Source: Chondromyces crocatus (GTDB taxonomy: Bacteria; Myxococcota_A; Polyangia; Polyangiales; Polyangiaceae). Taken from it: a stretch of 64,000 nucleotides of DNA. The notes under the pieces are model-generated. The model did not search any database and was not told the DNA's origin. It was given only the letters and a program-made list of their open reading frames with translations. The position numbers and the translations under genes are program-made. Positions 37,344-46,757 of this stretch are shown here, piece by piece. Every line of letters begins with the position of its first letter. Within the stretch, counting starts at the first letter, position 1. Where the stretch lies: NCBI RefSeq assembly GCF_001189295.1, contig NZ_CP012159.1:7084525-7148524 (forward strand), written 5' to 3'.

Positions 37344-39275
37344 TCATTCATCGTCGAGGTCAACGGAGATCCTCGCTCGAACGCCACGCGAGGACACACT
37401 GAGGAAGCGCATTCCGCCGCATAGCTTCGTCCGTTTGGTCTTTCCGGGAGCAACCCCGTCGCCCTCGAAGAGGATGCCGTGCGGTGGGTTGAACATCCGA
37501 ACGTGGATCTCACCTCGGCCGAGCGCTGCAGTGGTGATGGGGAGGCGGTTCTGCCGATCACCGGTTCTGGTGATGGTCGTCAGGGGCGCACACACCTCGG
37601 TTTCAGGCCGCAAAGACTCGCTGAGGCAGATGGTGGCGTAGGGGTACATGCGCGGCGCGGCCATGTCCTGGAATCCGTCGGGTCCCTCCAGCTCGGCGCC
37701 GATCATCCGGAGCTTCCACACCCGCTCATCAGGCAGGTCGTCGTCACATACGGAGCTCGGCGCGCAGGGGCGTCCGGAGCGGCATGCCGAGCCGTCCTTC
37801 GGACAGCACGGGAGGATCTCCGAAGGGGCAGGAGACCAGGTTGGTGGCACCGTGGGGATGGGGCTCGCGAGAGGAGCGCTCGGCGTAGGCTCGGTGGACG
37901 GGGCCAGAGGGGTCGACGGGTCAAGAGGCTGCAGGGAGGTTGCGGTCACGGTTCCCTCGACAGGGCCGTCGCCTTCACCCTCCGCAGGGACGGCAGGACG
38001 CCCGGCGAGGCGCTCCAACGAGAGGCTTGCTGTCACGAGGCCAACGACGACAGCCATCCCGATGCCTGCCCCGACGACGATCCAGCCGTAAGGAGCGGAG
38101 TGGCCCCGCGATGCCAGAGATGATGGCGGTTCCTCCAGCGTCACCTCGGGTCGGCTGGACCGTACGGGAGGGAGGGGCATGGGTGAGGTCCGCATGGTCA
38201 CGGGCGTGGACGGGGGAGGCGCTGGCGTCCTCCGGAGCTCCGCCACTTCTCCCTCCTGCGAAGGCAGTGGAGCGGCAGGCTCGGTGATGACCCGCGCAGA
38301 CCCGGGCGGAGGCGTGAGCAGGTCCATCGCGCCTCGACGCCCAGCACGCGCGCTGACGGCTGAATGGCTCTCTGTGCCACTGCTCGAGGTGCGACCGCTG
38401 TTCGACCCGCCGTCCTGGAGAAGGCTCAGCAGTGCCGCACCGTTCGAGGGGCGAGCCCATGGATCGAGCTGGAGGCATGCGCTGACCACAGCCCCCCAGG
38501 GCGCTTCGAGAGGCGTCGGAGGCCAGGTGAGTTTGCCGGTGTGCGCCAGCCTGAACACATCGGCGTGGTCGGCGAGAGAGGCCGCGGGCGGCAACCCCGT
38601 CGGGTGGACGCCCTGCACGAGGTCCCAGGCGAGAACGCCGAAGGCGAACAGGTCGCGGGCGAAGCCTTCGGGCGGCGAGGTCCAGACGCCGGGGATAAGC
38701 AGCTCTGGCGGGAGATAAGGGCCGGTGCCGACCATGGCGCCATGCGTGGTGAGTGGCCTGGGGTTCCCCGATGCGACGGCAATCCCGAAGTCCAGGAGCT
38801 TGACGCCGCCCGCTGCATGGGGGTCTTGCCAGAAGCTGCCGGTGATCAGGATGTTGTCCGGCTTGAGATCGCGGTGCACGATGCCGAGGGCGTGCACGTG
38901 GGCAAGGACGTCCGCGAGATGATGCAAAACGGCAAAGCGATGCCCGCGTGTGAGGCGCGGATCGCTGGCGAAGTCCGCAAGGGAGTGACCACGCGCATAG
39001 TCGAAGACCAGCCCGACGATGCCCTCGGCCGGGTCTTCGAACAGCTCGCGGCACGGGACGAGCGCGGGATGACCAGCGTGACGTAATGCCCTGGCTTCGC
39101 GGCGGGCACGCGCGGCAGCCGCTTCGTCGAGGCCGCGGACGAGGAGAATCTTCAGCGCACGGACCGCGCCGCCGTCGAGAGGATCGATGACCTTCCAGAC
39201 CGTGCCTTGCCCACCCATACCGAGGGGCTTCACGAGAGTGTAGCGGTTGATCCGGAGGCCGGGACGGAGATCCAT
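37344..39275 (-). CDS. Membrane Ser/Thr protein kinase with Cys-rich C-terminal domain, copy 1
   Basis: 643 residues. Kinase domain 12-285 with P-loop GMGGQGTV (19-26), Lys42, HRDLKPDN (134-141), DFG (162-164), GTGPYLPPE and the Arg of WARPSNG. A Pro/Ser-rich linker leads to one membrane helix (YGWIVVGAGIGMAVVVGLVT, about 396-420). The extracytoplasmic part ends in a domain with ordered cysteines (PCCPKDGSAC, PCAPSSVC, TICLS, EVCAPL, KLCGG) and the terminus DLDDE, shared only with the neighbour kinase. A transmembrane receptor-like kinase with an unrecognised sensor domain. Upstream and downstream spacing suggests separate transcription from copy 2. Confidence 0.92.
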   Translation of the reverse strand: MDLRPGLRINRYTLVKPLGMGGQGTVWKVIDPLDGGAVRALKILLVRGLDEAAAARARREARALRHAGHPALVPCRELFEDPAEGIVGLVFDYARGHSLADFASDPRLTRGHRFAVLHHLADVLAHVHALGIVHRDLKPDNILITGSFWQDPHAAGGVKLLDFGIAVASGNPRPLTTHGAMVGTGPYLPPELLIPGVWTSPPEGFARDLFAFGVLAWDLVQGVHPTGLPPAASLADHADVFRLAHTGKLTWPPTPLEAPWGAVVSACLQLDPWARPSNGAALLSLLQDGGSNSGRTSSSGTESHSAVSARAGRRGAMDLLTPPPGSARVITEPAAPLPSQEGEVAELRRTPAPPPSTPVTMRTSPMPLPPVRSSRPEVTLEEPPSSLASRGHSAPYGWIVVGAGIGMAVVVGLVTASLSLERLAGRPAVPAEGEGDGPVEGTVTATSLQPLDPSTPLAPSTEPTPSAPLASPIPTVPPTWSPAPSEILPCCPKDGSACRSGRPCAPSSVCDDDLPDERVWKLRMIGAELEGPDGFQDMAAPRMYPYATICLSESLRPETEVCAPLTTITRTGDRQNRLPITTAALGRGEIHVRMFNPPHGILFEGDGVAPGKTKRTKLCGGMRFLSVSSRGVRARISVDLDDE

Positions 39276-39530
39276 GCTGCCTCCTCAGATGTAGCCCAGG
39301 AGAGGGACCCACCTGAAGATCTCGGCGACCGGCGGGGTCGATTCCTGTGCGAAGCGCGTGTGGCATGCCCACGACATCGCCGGGAGCAACGAATGTGAAC
39401 GAAGAAAGAGAGGAGGAGCGTCGCGCAATGAGTGTCCTCGAGGCGGAAGCCTCGCTCGGTTGCATCGAAGCGCTGCCCCACAGCGAGAGCGTCCGCGAGG
39501 GTCGTCCGTGAACGCATGCCCCTCCGCGCG

Positions 39531-41417
39531 TCACTCGTCGTCAAGGACGACGGAGACCGTGATGGGGGCATTGGTCGTGGCGCCACTTCTCAGGGAGAGG
39601 TTGCTGCAGAGCACGGTGCTGCGCAGCCGCTTGGTTTGCTCCGTCCGGCGCTCGAATTCCACCTGCCCCTTGGGACCCAGAATGCGGATCTGGAGGTCGC
39701 CGGCCATGAGGTCCCTGGTGGTGACGAGGAGGCGGTTCTCCCTGTCACCTCCAGACTTGACGATGCGCTTGAGCGGCGCGCAGACCTCGGTGTCTGGCTG
39801 CTGCCATCGACTCAAGCAGATGCTGGATCCCGGCTGGGTAGCGGCGATGTTGCGCACGGTGGGGTGCTCCCCTCGGGTCGCGCTGATGATTCGTAGCCAC
39901 CATCGGCTCTCGAGGGGCAGATACTCTGGGCACGACGGGTCCGGATCGCACGCTCGCCCTGAGGAGCACGGTCCTTTGGACTTGGCGCAGCAAGGCGCGA
40001 GCTTCGGCGCTTCGAGGCGTGGGACAGAGCCGCTTTCGCCATTGTTCGTGACCAGGCGGACGCCATGTCCGATGGCCTGGGCGGTGTCTCCTGGGAGAGA
40101 GGCAGGCAGCGACGAGGCAGCCGACGAGGCAGTCGGCGCGGCAGTCGACGACGCAGCCGCCATGGGCAGCGGGACACCGGGGTTCCCTTGCGGCACGTCC
40201 GAGGGGCCCTCGAACCAGGATCGCAGCGAGCGCGCGTCCACCACGCCTGTCCAGGCGACGGCAGCCACGCTCATCACGAGCCCCAGGCTCAGCAAGCCCC
40301 AGCCGAAGCGCAAGGCAGGAGTGCCCGCGCCCCTCGGAGAAGCGTCCACCGACGTGGACCGCCGCAGCACCGAACCTCTGCTCGATGGGACAGGTGGACC
40401 CGACAGCTCAGTTTCACGGCGTGGTGGCGTGGTCGGAGACACGGTGATGCTCTTCGGTGCTCCGGGGGCCGACACGTGCATCTCGGTGGCACGGAGAACC
40501 ACCGCCGGCTCGTCGCTCTGGATGCGTCGAAGGTGGCCAGCGCTGGACACGGTCTGCGGTAGCAACTCCAGAAGCGCGGTGCCGTGCGCCGGTCGGGCCC
40601 GCGGGTCGAGCTTCAGGCAGGCGCGGATCGCGCTGCGCCAGGGCTCTTCCAGGCCTGCGGGGGGCCACGGGACGTGACCTTGGTGCGCTTGCTTGTACAC
40701 CGCGGCGTACTCGGCGAGGGAGGCGGTCGGAGACAGGCCTGTGGGATGAGCTCCCTTCAAGAGGTCCCAGGCGAGGACGCCGAAGGCGAACCCATCACGC
40801 TGGAAGCCTTCGGGGGGGATGCTCCAGACGCCGGGGAGCAGCAGTTCTGGCGGGAGATAGGGGCCGGTGCCGATCATGGCCCCGACCGAGGTCATGGGAT
40901 GCGGGTTGCCCACGGGAACCGCGATACCGAAGTCGAGCAGCTTGACGCCGCCGGGGTGATCCGGGGCTTGCCAGAAGGCCTCGGTGATCAGGACGTTCGC
41001 CGGCTTGATGTCGCGGTGGACGATGCCCAGCGCGTGGACGTGAGCGAGCGCGTCTGCGAGCTGCACGAGGATCGTCTGGCGATGCACGCGGGTGAGGCGC
41101 GGATCTGCGGCGAGGTCGGCGAGAGACCGGCCGCGCTGGTAGTCGAAGACGAGGCCGACCAAGGCCTCTGCCGGAACCTCGAACAGTTCGCGGCAAGGGA
41201 CGAGGGCCGGATGGGTGGCGTGGATCAATGCGCGTGCCTCGCGGCGAGCGCGCTGGGCGGCGCCCTCGTCGAGGTCGCGAACGAGGAGGAGCTTGAGGGC
41301 GCGGACTGCGCCACCGTCGAGGGGATCGATGACCTTCCAGACGCTCCCCTGGCCGCCCTCACCGAGGGGTCTGACGAGGGTGAAGCGGTTGATCCGGCGG
41401 CCAGGTAAGAGATCCAT
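39531..41417 (-). CDS. Membrane Ser/Thr protein kinase with Cys-rich C-terminal domain, copy 2
   Basis: 628 residues, a paralogue of copy 1 at the same motif positions: P-loop GEGGQGSV (19-26), Lys42, HRDIKPAN (134-141), DFG (162-164). After a linker of about 110 residues there is one membrane helix (FGWGLLSLGLVMSVAAVAW). The C-terminal domain repeats the cysteine order of copy 1 (PCCAKSKGPC, ACDPDPSC, SICLSRW, EVCAPLKRI, TVLCSN) and ends VLDDE. Kinase domains are much more alike than the linkers, as expected for a tandem duplication followed by divergence. Active-site residues are intact. Confidence 0.92.
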   Translation of the reverse strand: MDLLPGRRINRFTLVRPLGEGGQGSVWKVIDPLDGGAVRALKLLLVRDLDEGAAQRARREARALIHATHPALVPCRELFEVPAEALVGLVFDYQRGRSLADLAADPRLTRVHRQTILVQLADALAHVHALGIVHRDIKPANVLITEAFWQAPDHPGGVKLLDFGIAVPVGNPHPMTSVGAMIGTGPYLPPELLLPGVWSIPPEGFQRDGFAFGVLAWDLLKGAHPTGLSPTASLAEYAAVYKQAHQGHVPWPPAGLEEPWRSAIRACLKLDPRARPAHGTALLELLPQTVSSAGHLRRIQSDEPAVVLRATEMHVSAPGAPKSITVSPTTPPRRETELSGPPVPSSRGSVLRRSTSVDASPRGAGTPALRFGWGLLSLGLVMSVAAVAWTGVVDARSLRSWFEGPSDVPQGNPGVPLPMAAASSTAAPTASSAASSLPASLPGDTAQAIGHGVRLVTNNGESGSVPRLEAPKLAPCCAKSKGPCSSGRACDPDPSCPEYLPLESRWWLRIISATRGEHPTVRNIAATQPGSSICLSRWQQPDTEVCAPLKRIVKSGGDRENRLLVTTRDLMAGDLQIRILGPKGQVEFERRTEQTKRLRSTVLCSNLSLRSGATTNAPITVSVVLDDE

Positions 41418-42032
41418 GCAGCGTGCTCCGTTTTACCCAGGTCCGGGGATGGACTGAAGCAGGCATCGTTCGACGATGCCGATCGCCCGCCCACGGCGGT
41501 CGATCGGTGCCTCGCGGGGCTCCTCGGCAGCGGACGAGGAGCCGGCTTCACGCGACTCGACGGCAACCGCGTCCGGAGATGGCCACCCGTGGGGGCTCGC
41601 AGTCAGCCGTTCCGGCGTCGTCTGCTCATGACGGCCAGCATGACCTGACCGGGGAACGAACGACCGGGAATTCCCTGGAGCGCGAAGGCCGAATCGCGAT
41701 GATCACGTTTCCTCCAGACAGCCGGTTCGAGCGCGTGCGCGACATGCCGTGAACCCGGCACGCCGAGCACTGCCCGGACATGTCGCAAGCGCTCCCGCGC
41801 GTTTCACCATCTCCCCCCGCGCTCACCCCCTCATCCCACCGTGCACCGCTCCGCCGATGGAAGTTTCCACGCGTCTCGTGTGCGCCACGCGCGCACAGAA
41901 AGCAGGGAATCGTCACTCGACGGCCATCCTGCGGATCTGATTCAGGTTATTAACATTCGCACACAGACCAGCCACGAGAACGTAACACCGCCGACGCAGA
42001 GTCATCACCGGACAGGGCCCTGGAGCGAACCC
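41418..42032. other. Divergent intergenic region before the CotH operon
   Basis: 615 bases between kinase copy 2 and the CotH operon. No gene is supported. An AT-richer patch near 41937-41962 (TTCAGGTTATTAACATTCGC) stands out against the local base composition and is a candidate promoter region for the plus-strand operon; I could not assign a sigma factor. Confidence 0.4.
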
Positions 42033-43706
42033 ATGAGACCTAGACTTCTGCATTATTTCGCGGCTGTTGGATGCATGTTCCTCGTTCCGCTGGCTGGTTG
42101 CAGCGGCTCATCCCCGGGAGACGATCCGGGGACGGGAGGGAGCGGTGGCGAAGGAACGGGAGGGGACGGCGGCACGGGAGGAGCAGGTGGCGCAGGCGCT
42201 GGCAGCTCGGGGACCGGAGCGAGCAGCGGGGATCCCGACTACGCCGGCGCGTTCCCGCAGGATCGGGTAGCGCGCCTCGACATCACCATCACGCCCGCGA
42301 ACTGGCAGGCCATGCTCGACGACATGACCGAGCTGATCGGCGAGTTCGGTCAGGGTGGACCAGGCGGCCCTGGAGGGCCCGGTGGCCCTGGTGGGCCTGG
42401 TCAGCTCCCTCCGGAGCTGATCGCGGCGTGCGAAGGCAAGGTGGCCGGTGACGCTTGCTCGGCGACGCTCAACAACAACCCGATCACGGGGACCTGCGCG
42501 CAGCTCCAGCTCCAGGGGCAGCAACCCACCCTGATGTGCATGCCCGCGGGGGGACCCGGCAATGGCGGCCCGGGCAATGGTGGGCCGGGCAATGGCGGCG
42601 GCGCCATCGACCTGATTGGCGGGACGCCCATCTACGTCGAGTGCGACGTGAAGACCGAGGACCGGGAGTGGAAGCACGTCGGGATCCGCTTCAAGGGCAA
42701 CAACAGCCTGCAATCGGCGTGGTCCGGCGGCGTGTACAAGATCCCGCTCCGCCTCAACTTCGACAAGTTCGAGGACGACTACCCCGAGACCAAGAACCAG
42801 AAGTTCTACGGGTTCAAGGACCTCTCGCTGTCGAACGGCTCGTCGGATCAGTCGCTCCTGCGCGAGAAGCTCGCGATGGACGTCTTCCGGGAAGCGGGCG
42901 TCCCCGCGCCGACGACGGCGTTCTACCGGGTCTTCATCGACCATGGTGAGGGGCCGGTCTACTTCGGGTTGTACACCGGCATGGAGATGCCGGACGACGA
43001 TGCGTTCCTGAAGTCGACCTTCGGCAGCAAGAAGGGGAACGTCTACAAGCCCGACGGCGGCGCGGCGACGTGGGCGACCTGGGACGTGGACACGCTCGGG
43101 TTGAAGACCAACGAGACAACCGCCGACTACGCCGACGCGCGCGCCCTGTTCGACGCGCTGCACGCGGACCGGAACGACGCCGCCGCGTGGCGCACGGAGC
43201 TGGAGAAGCGGCTCGACGTCGAGGGCTTCCTGCACTGGCTGGCGGTGAACACCGTCATCCAGGACTGGGACCAGTACGGCCGGATGGCGCACAACTATTA
43301 CATGTACGCGGACCCGGATCGGGATGCGCAGCTCCGCTGGATCACCTGGGATCACAGCTTCGCCTTCCAGTCCGGTGGGATGGGTGGCGGAGGGCTGTCG
43401 CTGGGCATGTCCGAGGTGGGGTCCCAGTGGCCGCTCATCCGCTTCCTGCTCGATGACCCGGTGTACGAGGACATCTACCGCGACTTCCTCGCGCAGACCG
43501 TGGCGGTCGAGTACGAGCCCATCGCCTCGGAGGCGCGCTTCCGCTCGGCCCACGCGCTGATCTCGCCCTACGTGGTCGGCCCCGACGGGGAGATCGACGG
43601 GCACACCTTCCTCCAGTCGGACGCCTCGTTCACCCAGGCGCTCGATACGCTGGTCACCCACACGCACAGCCGAGAGCAAGCGGTGACCACGTTCCTGGCC
43701 CAGTGA
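42033..43706 (+). CDS. CotH kinase-fold lipoprotein 1
   Basis: 557 residues. Signal peptide with lipobox LAGC (Cys23), a Gly/Ser/Thr-rich spacer to about 68, then the CotH domain interrupted by two collagen-like Gly-Pro-rich inserts (GGPGGPGGPGG at about 108-122 and GGPGNGGPGNGG later). CotH blocks are evident: HVGIRFKGNNSLQS, KIPLRLNFDKF, KFYGFKDLSLSNGSSDQSLL, EKLAMDVFREAGVPAP, YFGLYTGMEMPDD, and the DWDQYGRMAHNYYMY/WITWDHSFAF region. CotH of Bacillus is an atypical protein kinase that phosphorylates coat proteins. ATG 42033 has GGAG upstream. First gene of the operon. Confidence 0.92.
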   Translation: MRPRLLHYFAAVGCMFLVPLAGCSGSSPGDDPGTGGSGGEGTGGDGGTGGAGGAGAGSSGTGASSGDPDYAGAFPQDRVARLDITITPANWQAMLDDMTELIGEFGQGGPGGPGGPGGPGGPGQLPPELIAACEGKVAGDACSATLNNNPITGTCAQLQLQGQQPTLMCMPAGGPGNGGPGNGGPGNGGGAIDLIGGTPIYVECDVKTEDREWKHVGIRFKGNNSLQSAWSGGVYKIPLRLNFDKFEDDYPETKNQKFYGFKDLSLSNGSSDQSLLREKLAMDVFREAGVPAPTTAFYRVFIDHGEGPVYFGLYTGMEMPDDDAFLKSTFGSKKGNVYKPDGGAATWATWDVDTLGLKTNETTADYADARALFDALHADRNDAAAWRTELEKRLDVEGFLHWLAVNTVIQDWDQYGRMAHNYYMYADPDRDAQLRWITWDHSFAFQSGGMGGGGLSLGMSEVGSQWPLIRFLLDDPVYEDIYRDFLAQTVAVEYEPIASEARFRSAHALISPYVVGPDGEIDGHTFLQSDASFTQALDTLVTHTHSREQAVTTFLAQ

Positions 43707-43782
43707 CCCCACGACGGCGCGCCAGCGCGCGCCGTGACCCGACCCGCCGTCCCTGAGCGGCCCTCGCCTGCCGGATGCAACG

Positions 43783-44472
43783 ATGGAACTGACCGACCTG
43801 ATCGAGCCGCTCACCCGAGGAGATGCCTTCGAATGGCGGACGGCCCTGGTGGCCCTCTTGCTTTCGTTCGGGTTGGGGCAGGCGATCGCTGGTATCTACC
43901 TGGTGACGTTCCGGGGGCTGTCCTACGCGCGGACCACCGTGCAGGGGATGGCGATGGGGAGCGTCATCACCTGCATGCTGATGCTGGCCATCGGCACCAG
44001 CATCGCGGCCGGGATCGGGGTCGCGGGAGGGCTGAGCGTGGTCCGCTTCCGCACGACGATGCGCGATCCGCGGGACATCATCTTCGTGTTCGCCGCGCTC
44101 GGGGTGGGAATGGCCTGCGGCCTCACGGCCTACGGGACCGCCATCGCTGGCACGGCGGTGTTCGGCGCGGGGGCGCTGCTGCTCCACGCGACGGGCTACG
44201 GGTCGAAGCGGCAGCCCGATGGTCTCCTGCGCTTCACGGCGCCCACGGGCCAGGCCGTGGAGGACGCGATCTCGAAGATCCTGCGGGAGCACTGCCGCTC
44301 GTTCTCGCTCGTCACCCTGCGCGAGGCAGCGCAGGGGACGATGATGGAACACGCCTACCAGCTCACCGTGCGCGCCCCCGAGCTGCGATCGCCGCTCGTC
44401 TCACGGCTCCAGGCCATCCAGGGGGTCCAGGATGTCTCCCTGCTGCTCCAGGAGCCCACGCTGGATCTCTAG
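43783..44472 (+). CDS. DUF4956 membrane protein
   Basis: 229 residues. Four hydrophobic helices occupy residues about 18-130, with the family-typical loop VVRFRTTMRDPRDIIFVFAALGVGMACG between helices 3 and 4; the C-terminal about 90 residues form a soluble ACT/ferredoxin-like domain. DUF4956 proteins have no known reaction but recur next to CotH and VTC genes across bacteria, so an accessory role for polyphosphate or phosphoryl transfer across the membrane is a reasonable inference. It follows CotH 1 by 76 bases and precedes the adaptor gene by 128. Confidence 0.9.
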   Translation: MELTDLIEPLTRGDAFEWRTALVALLLSFGLGQAIAGIYLVTFRGLSYARTTVQGMAMGSVITCMLMLAIGTSIAAGIGVAGGLSVVRFRTTMRDPRDIIFVFAALGVGMACGLTAYGTAIAGTAVFGAGALLLHATGYGSKRQPDGLLRFTAPTGQAVEDAISKILREHCRSFSLVTLREAAQGTMMEHAYQLTVRAPELRSPLVSRLQAIQGVQDVSLLLQEPTLDL

Positions 44473-44600
44473 GATGCCGACCCTGACGCCGGCGAGCTCA
44501 CCTCGGGACCCAGCGCCGTCCCGCCGTAGCCCGCACGCTTCAGGGAGCCTCATCGCTCGACGTCACCTCAGTCTGCGCGCCTCGGTGCGCAAGGAACACC

Positions 44601-46757
44601 ATGAAGATGCCGTACCGGTTCCGGGGCGCGCTGCAGGACGCCGCCCCCTGGCTCTGCCTCGTCTCCACCTTGGGCCTCGCCGCCTACCTCCACGTCGGCG
44701 GCGATGCACGCGGGCACATCGTGGGGTTCGAGCAGCCGACCCTGGAGGCGCTCGCACCGACGGAGATCGCGCGGGTCGCTTCGATCCAGGTCACGCTGAA
44801 CGAGGAGGTGGCGCCCGGGCAGATCGTGGCGACGCTGGACAGCTCGCTCGTCGACGCAGAGATCGCGGTCGCCCGAGCGACGGTTCGGCAGCTCGAGGCG
44901 CAGTCCGAAGCCGACCAGTTCCTGCTCGAAGCCGACCGGACGGCGAGCCTCGAAGAGCTGCAGCGCGAGCTGGCGCGGCAGCGAGAAGAGCAGCTCCAGG
45001 CCGCCGCGGGCGCGAAGGCGCTCGACGAGCAGCTCACGCGCGTCCGGCAGCTCGTGCAGGACAGGGTGGCCGTGCTGGAGGACCTGAACAGGCTCGACGT
45101 GCAGCACGCGACGGTGCAGGCGCTGGCCACGGAGAAGCCCAGGACCATCGGCCTCCTGTCGCGCCAGATCCAGGCGGCGGAGCAGCGCAAGCACGACGCC
45201 CAGGAGCCACCGCGCGTCGTGGCCGAGCGGCTGGAGGCCGACCTCTCCGTGGCCCGGCGGAACGTGGAGCTGCTGGAGCAGCGCCGAGCGGCGCTGACGC
45301 TTCGCGCCACGCACGGAGGGCGCGTGGCCGGGATCGACAAGCAGGTCGGCAACGTCGTGGCCCCCGGGGAGCCCGTCGTGCGGGTGGTGGACGTCCGGGG
45401 AAGCGTGGTGGCCTGCGTGCCGGAGCGCTCGGCGTTCGGCATCGTCGAAGGGGACACGGCGCGGCTCTGGATCCGCGGGCAGAACAGCGCGCCGCTCACG
45501 GGCAAGGTCACGGCCCTGGGGCCCCTCGTCGCGGAGCTGCCGATCCGCTGCTGGCCGAACCCGAAGACCCCGCTCTGGGGGCGGGAGATCAGCATCACGA
45601 TGGACAACCCGATGAGCCTCCTCGCGGGGCAGTCGTTCGACATCGTGTTCAAGTCGAGCCACGGCGGGCAGGTCGCCATGGCGGCGGCGCCACAAGGCAG
45701 CTCCCCTCCCCCGCTCGCGAGGACGATCCAGGGCGCCCTCCCGGCGTCCAGCACCGGGGGAGCCACCCTCATGACGGTGCCGCCCGCGCTCACCACGCGC
45801 TCGCGGTTCGAACCCTCGGGCGTGCTCGCGCGGCCCGGAGAGGGCCGCTACCTGGTCATCAGCGACGACACGGGGTTCGACGACGGCGAGAACGACTCGG
45901 CGCCGTGGCTGTTCGCCATGTCCGCCGCTGGCGTGGTGGACCCGACGCCGCTCGTCGTGGAGGGCGTCGATCAGCTCGTCGACGTGGAGGCCATCACCGC
46001 GGGGGACGACGGCGCCATCTACCTCCTCTCGTCGCAGAGCTACAGCCGGAAGGGGAAGCGCAAGCGCGCGCGGACGGCTCTGCTCCGCCTGCGCGCGGAA
46101 GGCCAGGGCTTCCGCGTCGACGGGGAGGTCCATCTGGCGGAGATGCTCGACGCGAGCCCGGATCGGGCCTCGCAGCTCGGGCTGCCAGCCGGTACGCGGG
46201 AGCTGGATCTGGAGGGGCTCGGCTTCCACAAGGGCGCACTCTACGTGGGGCTGAAGGCCCCCCTCGACGCCCGGGGCAACGCGATGATCTGGAAGATCGG
46301 CGACCCCAAGGCCCTCTTCGAGGGCGCCACGAAGCTGGCCTCCACGGCGCCCGCTCCGGAGAAGGGCAAAGGCAAGGGCAACGGCAAAGGCAAGGACAGC
46401 AAGGCGCCCGTCGATCCGCGCTTGCTCGACGCGGGCGCGGTGTCGCTGTGGGCGAACGCGCGGGTCGACGTCGATCTCGCAGGCAAGCCGACGCCCGGCG
46501 GGATCTCCGATCTGCAGTTCATGCCGGATGGATCGCTGGCCATCACCTCGACGCCATCGACGGCCGACGGGGACGCTGGCGCGCTGTGGCGGGTCGACAG
46601 CCCTCAGGCCGGCGCGCTCACCCCGCGCCTCGTGCAGCGCTTCCCCGGACTGAAGCCCGAGGGCGTCGCCCCCTCGCTCTCGCCCGGCAAGGTCATGATC
46701 GTCTTCGACACCGGAGCGCGCCCGCCGTCGTACCAGGAGCTTCCATGGGTCCGTTGA
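44601..46757 (+). CDS. HlyD-type adaptor fused to a DUF3616/phytase-esterase-like propeller
   Basis: 718 residues. One N-terminal membrane helix (PWLCLVSTLGLAAYL), then a HlyD/AcrA-like adaptor: half-lipoyl motifs (EVAPGQIVATLDSSLVDAEI and GRVAGIDKQVGNVVAPGEPV) flank a long coiled-coil hairpin (about 90-245), followed by a beta-barrel to about 355. From about 385 a propeller-like domain follows (DLEGLGFHKGALYVGLKAPL, GGISDLQFMPDGSLAITS, LKPEGVAPSL), matching DUF3616 or the esterase-like domain of phytases. A Lys-Gly insert (GKGKGNGKGK) lies within it. AAGGAACACC precedes ATG 44601. The fusion puts a putative phosphoesterase-like sensor inside a periplasmic conduit. Confidence 0.85.
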   Translation: MKMPYRFRGALQDAAPWLCLVSTLGLAAYLHVGGDARGHIVGFEQPTLEALAPTEIARVASIQVTLNEEVAPGQIVATLDSSLVDAEIAVARATVRQLEAQSEADQFLLEADRTASLEELQRELARQREEQLQAAAGAKALDEQLTRVRQLVQDRVAVLEDLNRLDVQHATVQALATEKPRTIGLLSRQIQAAEQRKHDAQEPPRVVAERLEADLSVARRNVELLEQRRAALTLRATHGGRVAGIDKQVGNVVAPGEPVVRVVDVRGSVVACVPERSAFGIVEGDTARLWIRGQNSAPLTGKVTALGPLVAELPIRCWPNPKTPLWGREISITMDNPMSLLAGQSFDIVFKSSHGGQVAMAAAPQGSSPPPLARTIQGALPASSTGGATLMTVPPALTTRSRFEPSGVLARPGEGRYLVISDDTGFDDGENDSAPWLFAMSAAGVVDPTPLVVEGVDQLVDVEAITAGDDGAIYLLSSQSYSRKGKRKRARTALLRLRAEGQGFRVDGEVHLAEMLDASPDRASQLGLPAGTRELDLEGLGFHKGALYVGLKAPLDARGNAMIWKIGDPKALFEGATKLASTAPAPEKGKGKGNGKGKDSKAPVDPRLLDAGAVSLWANARVDVDLAGKPTPGGISDLQFMPDGSLAITSTPSTADGDAGALWRVDSPQAGALTPRLVQRFPGLKPEGVAPSLSPGKVMIVFDTGARPPSYQELPWVR

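Noticed and set aside
44432-46744. Extended N-terminus giving a 1251-residue TolC protein
   Set aside because: The extension is an out-of-frame reading of the HlyD fusion gene; the signal peptide begins at 46745.
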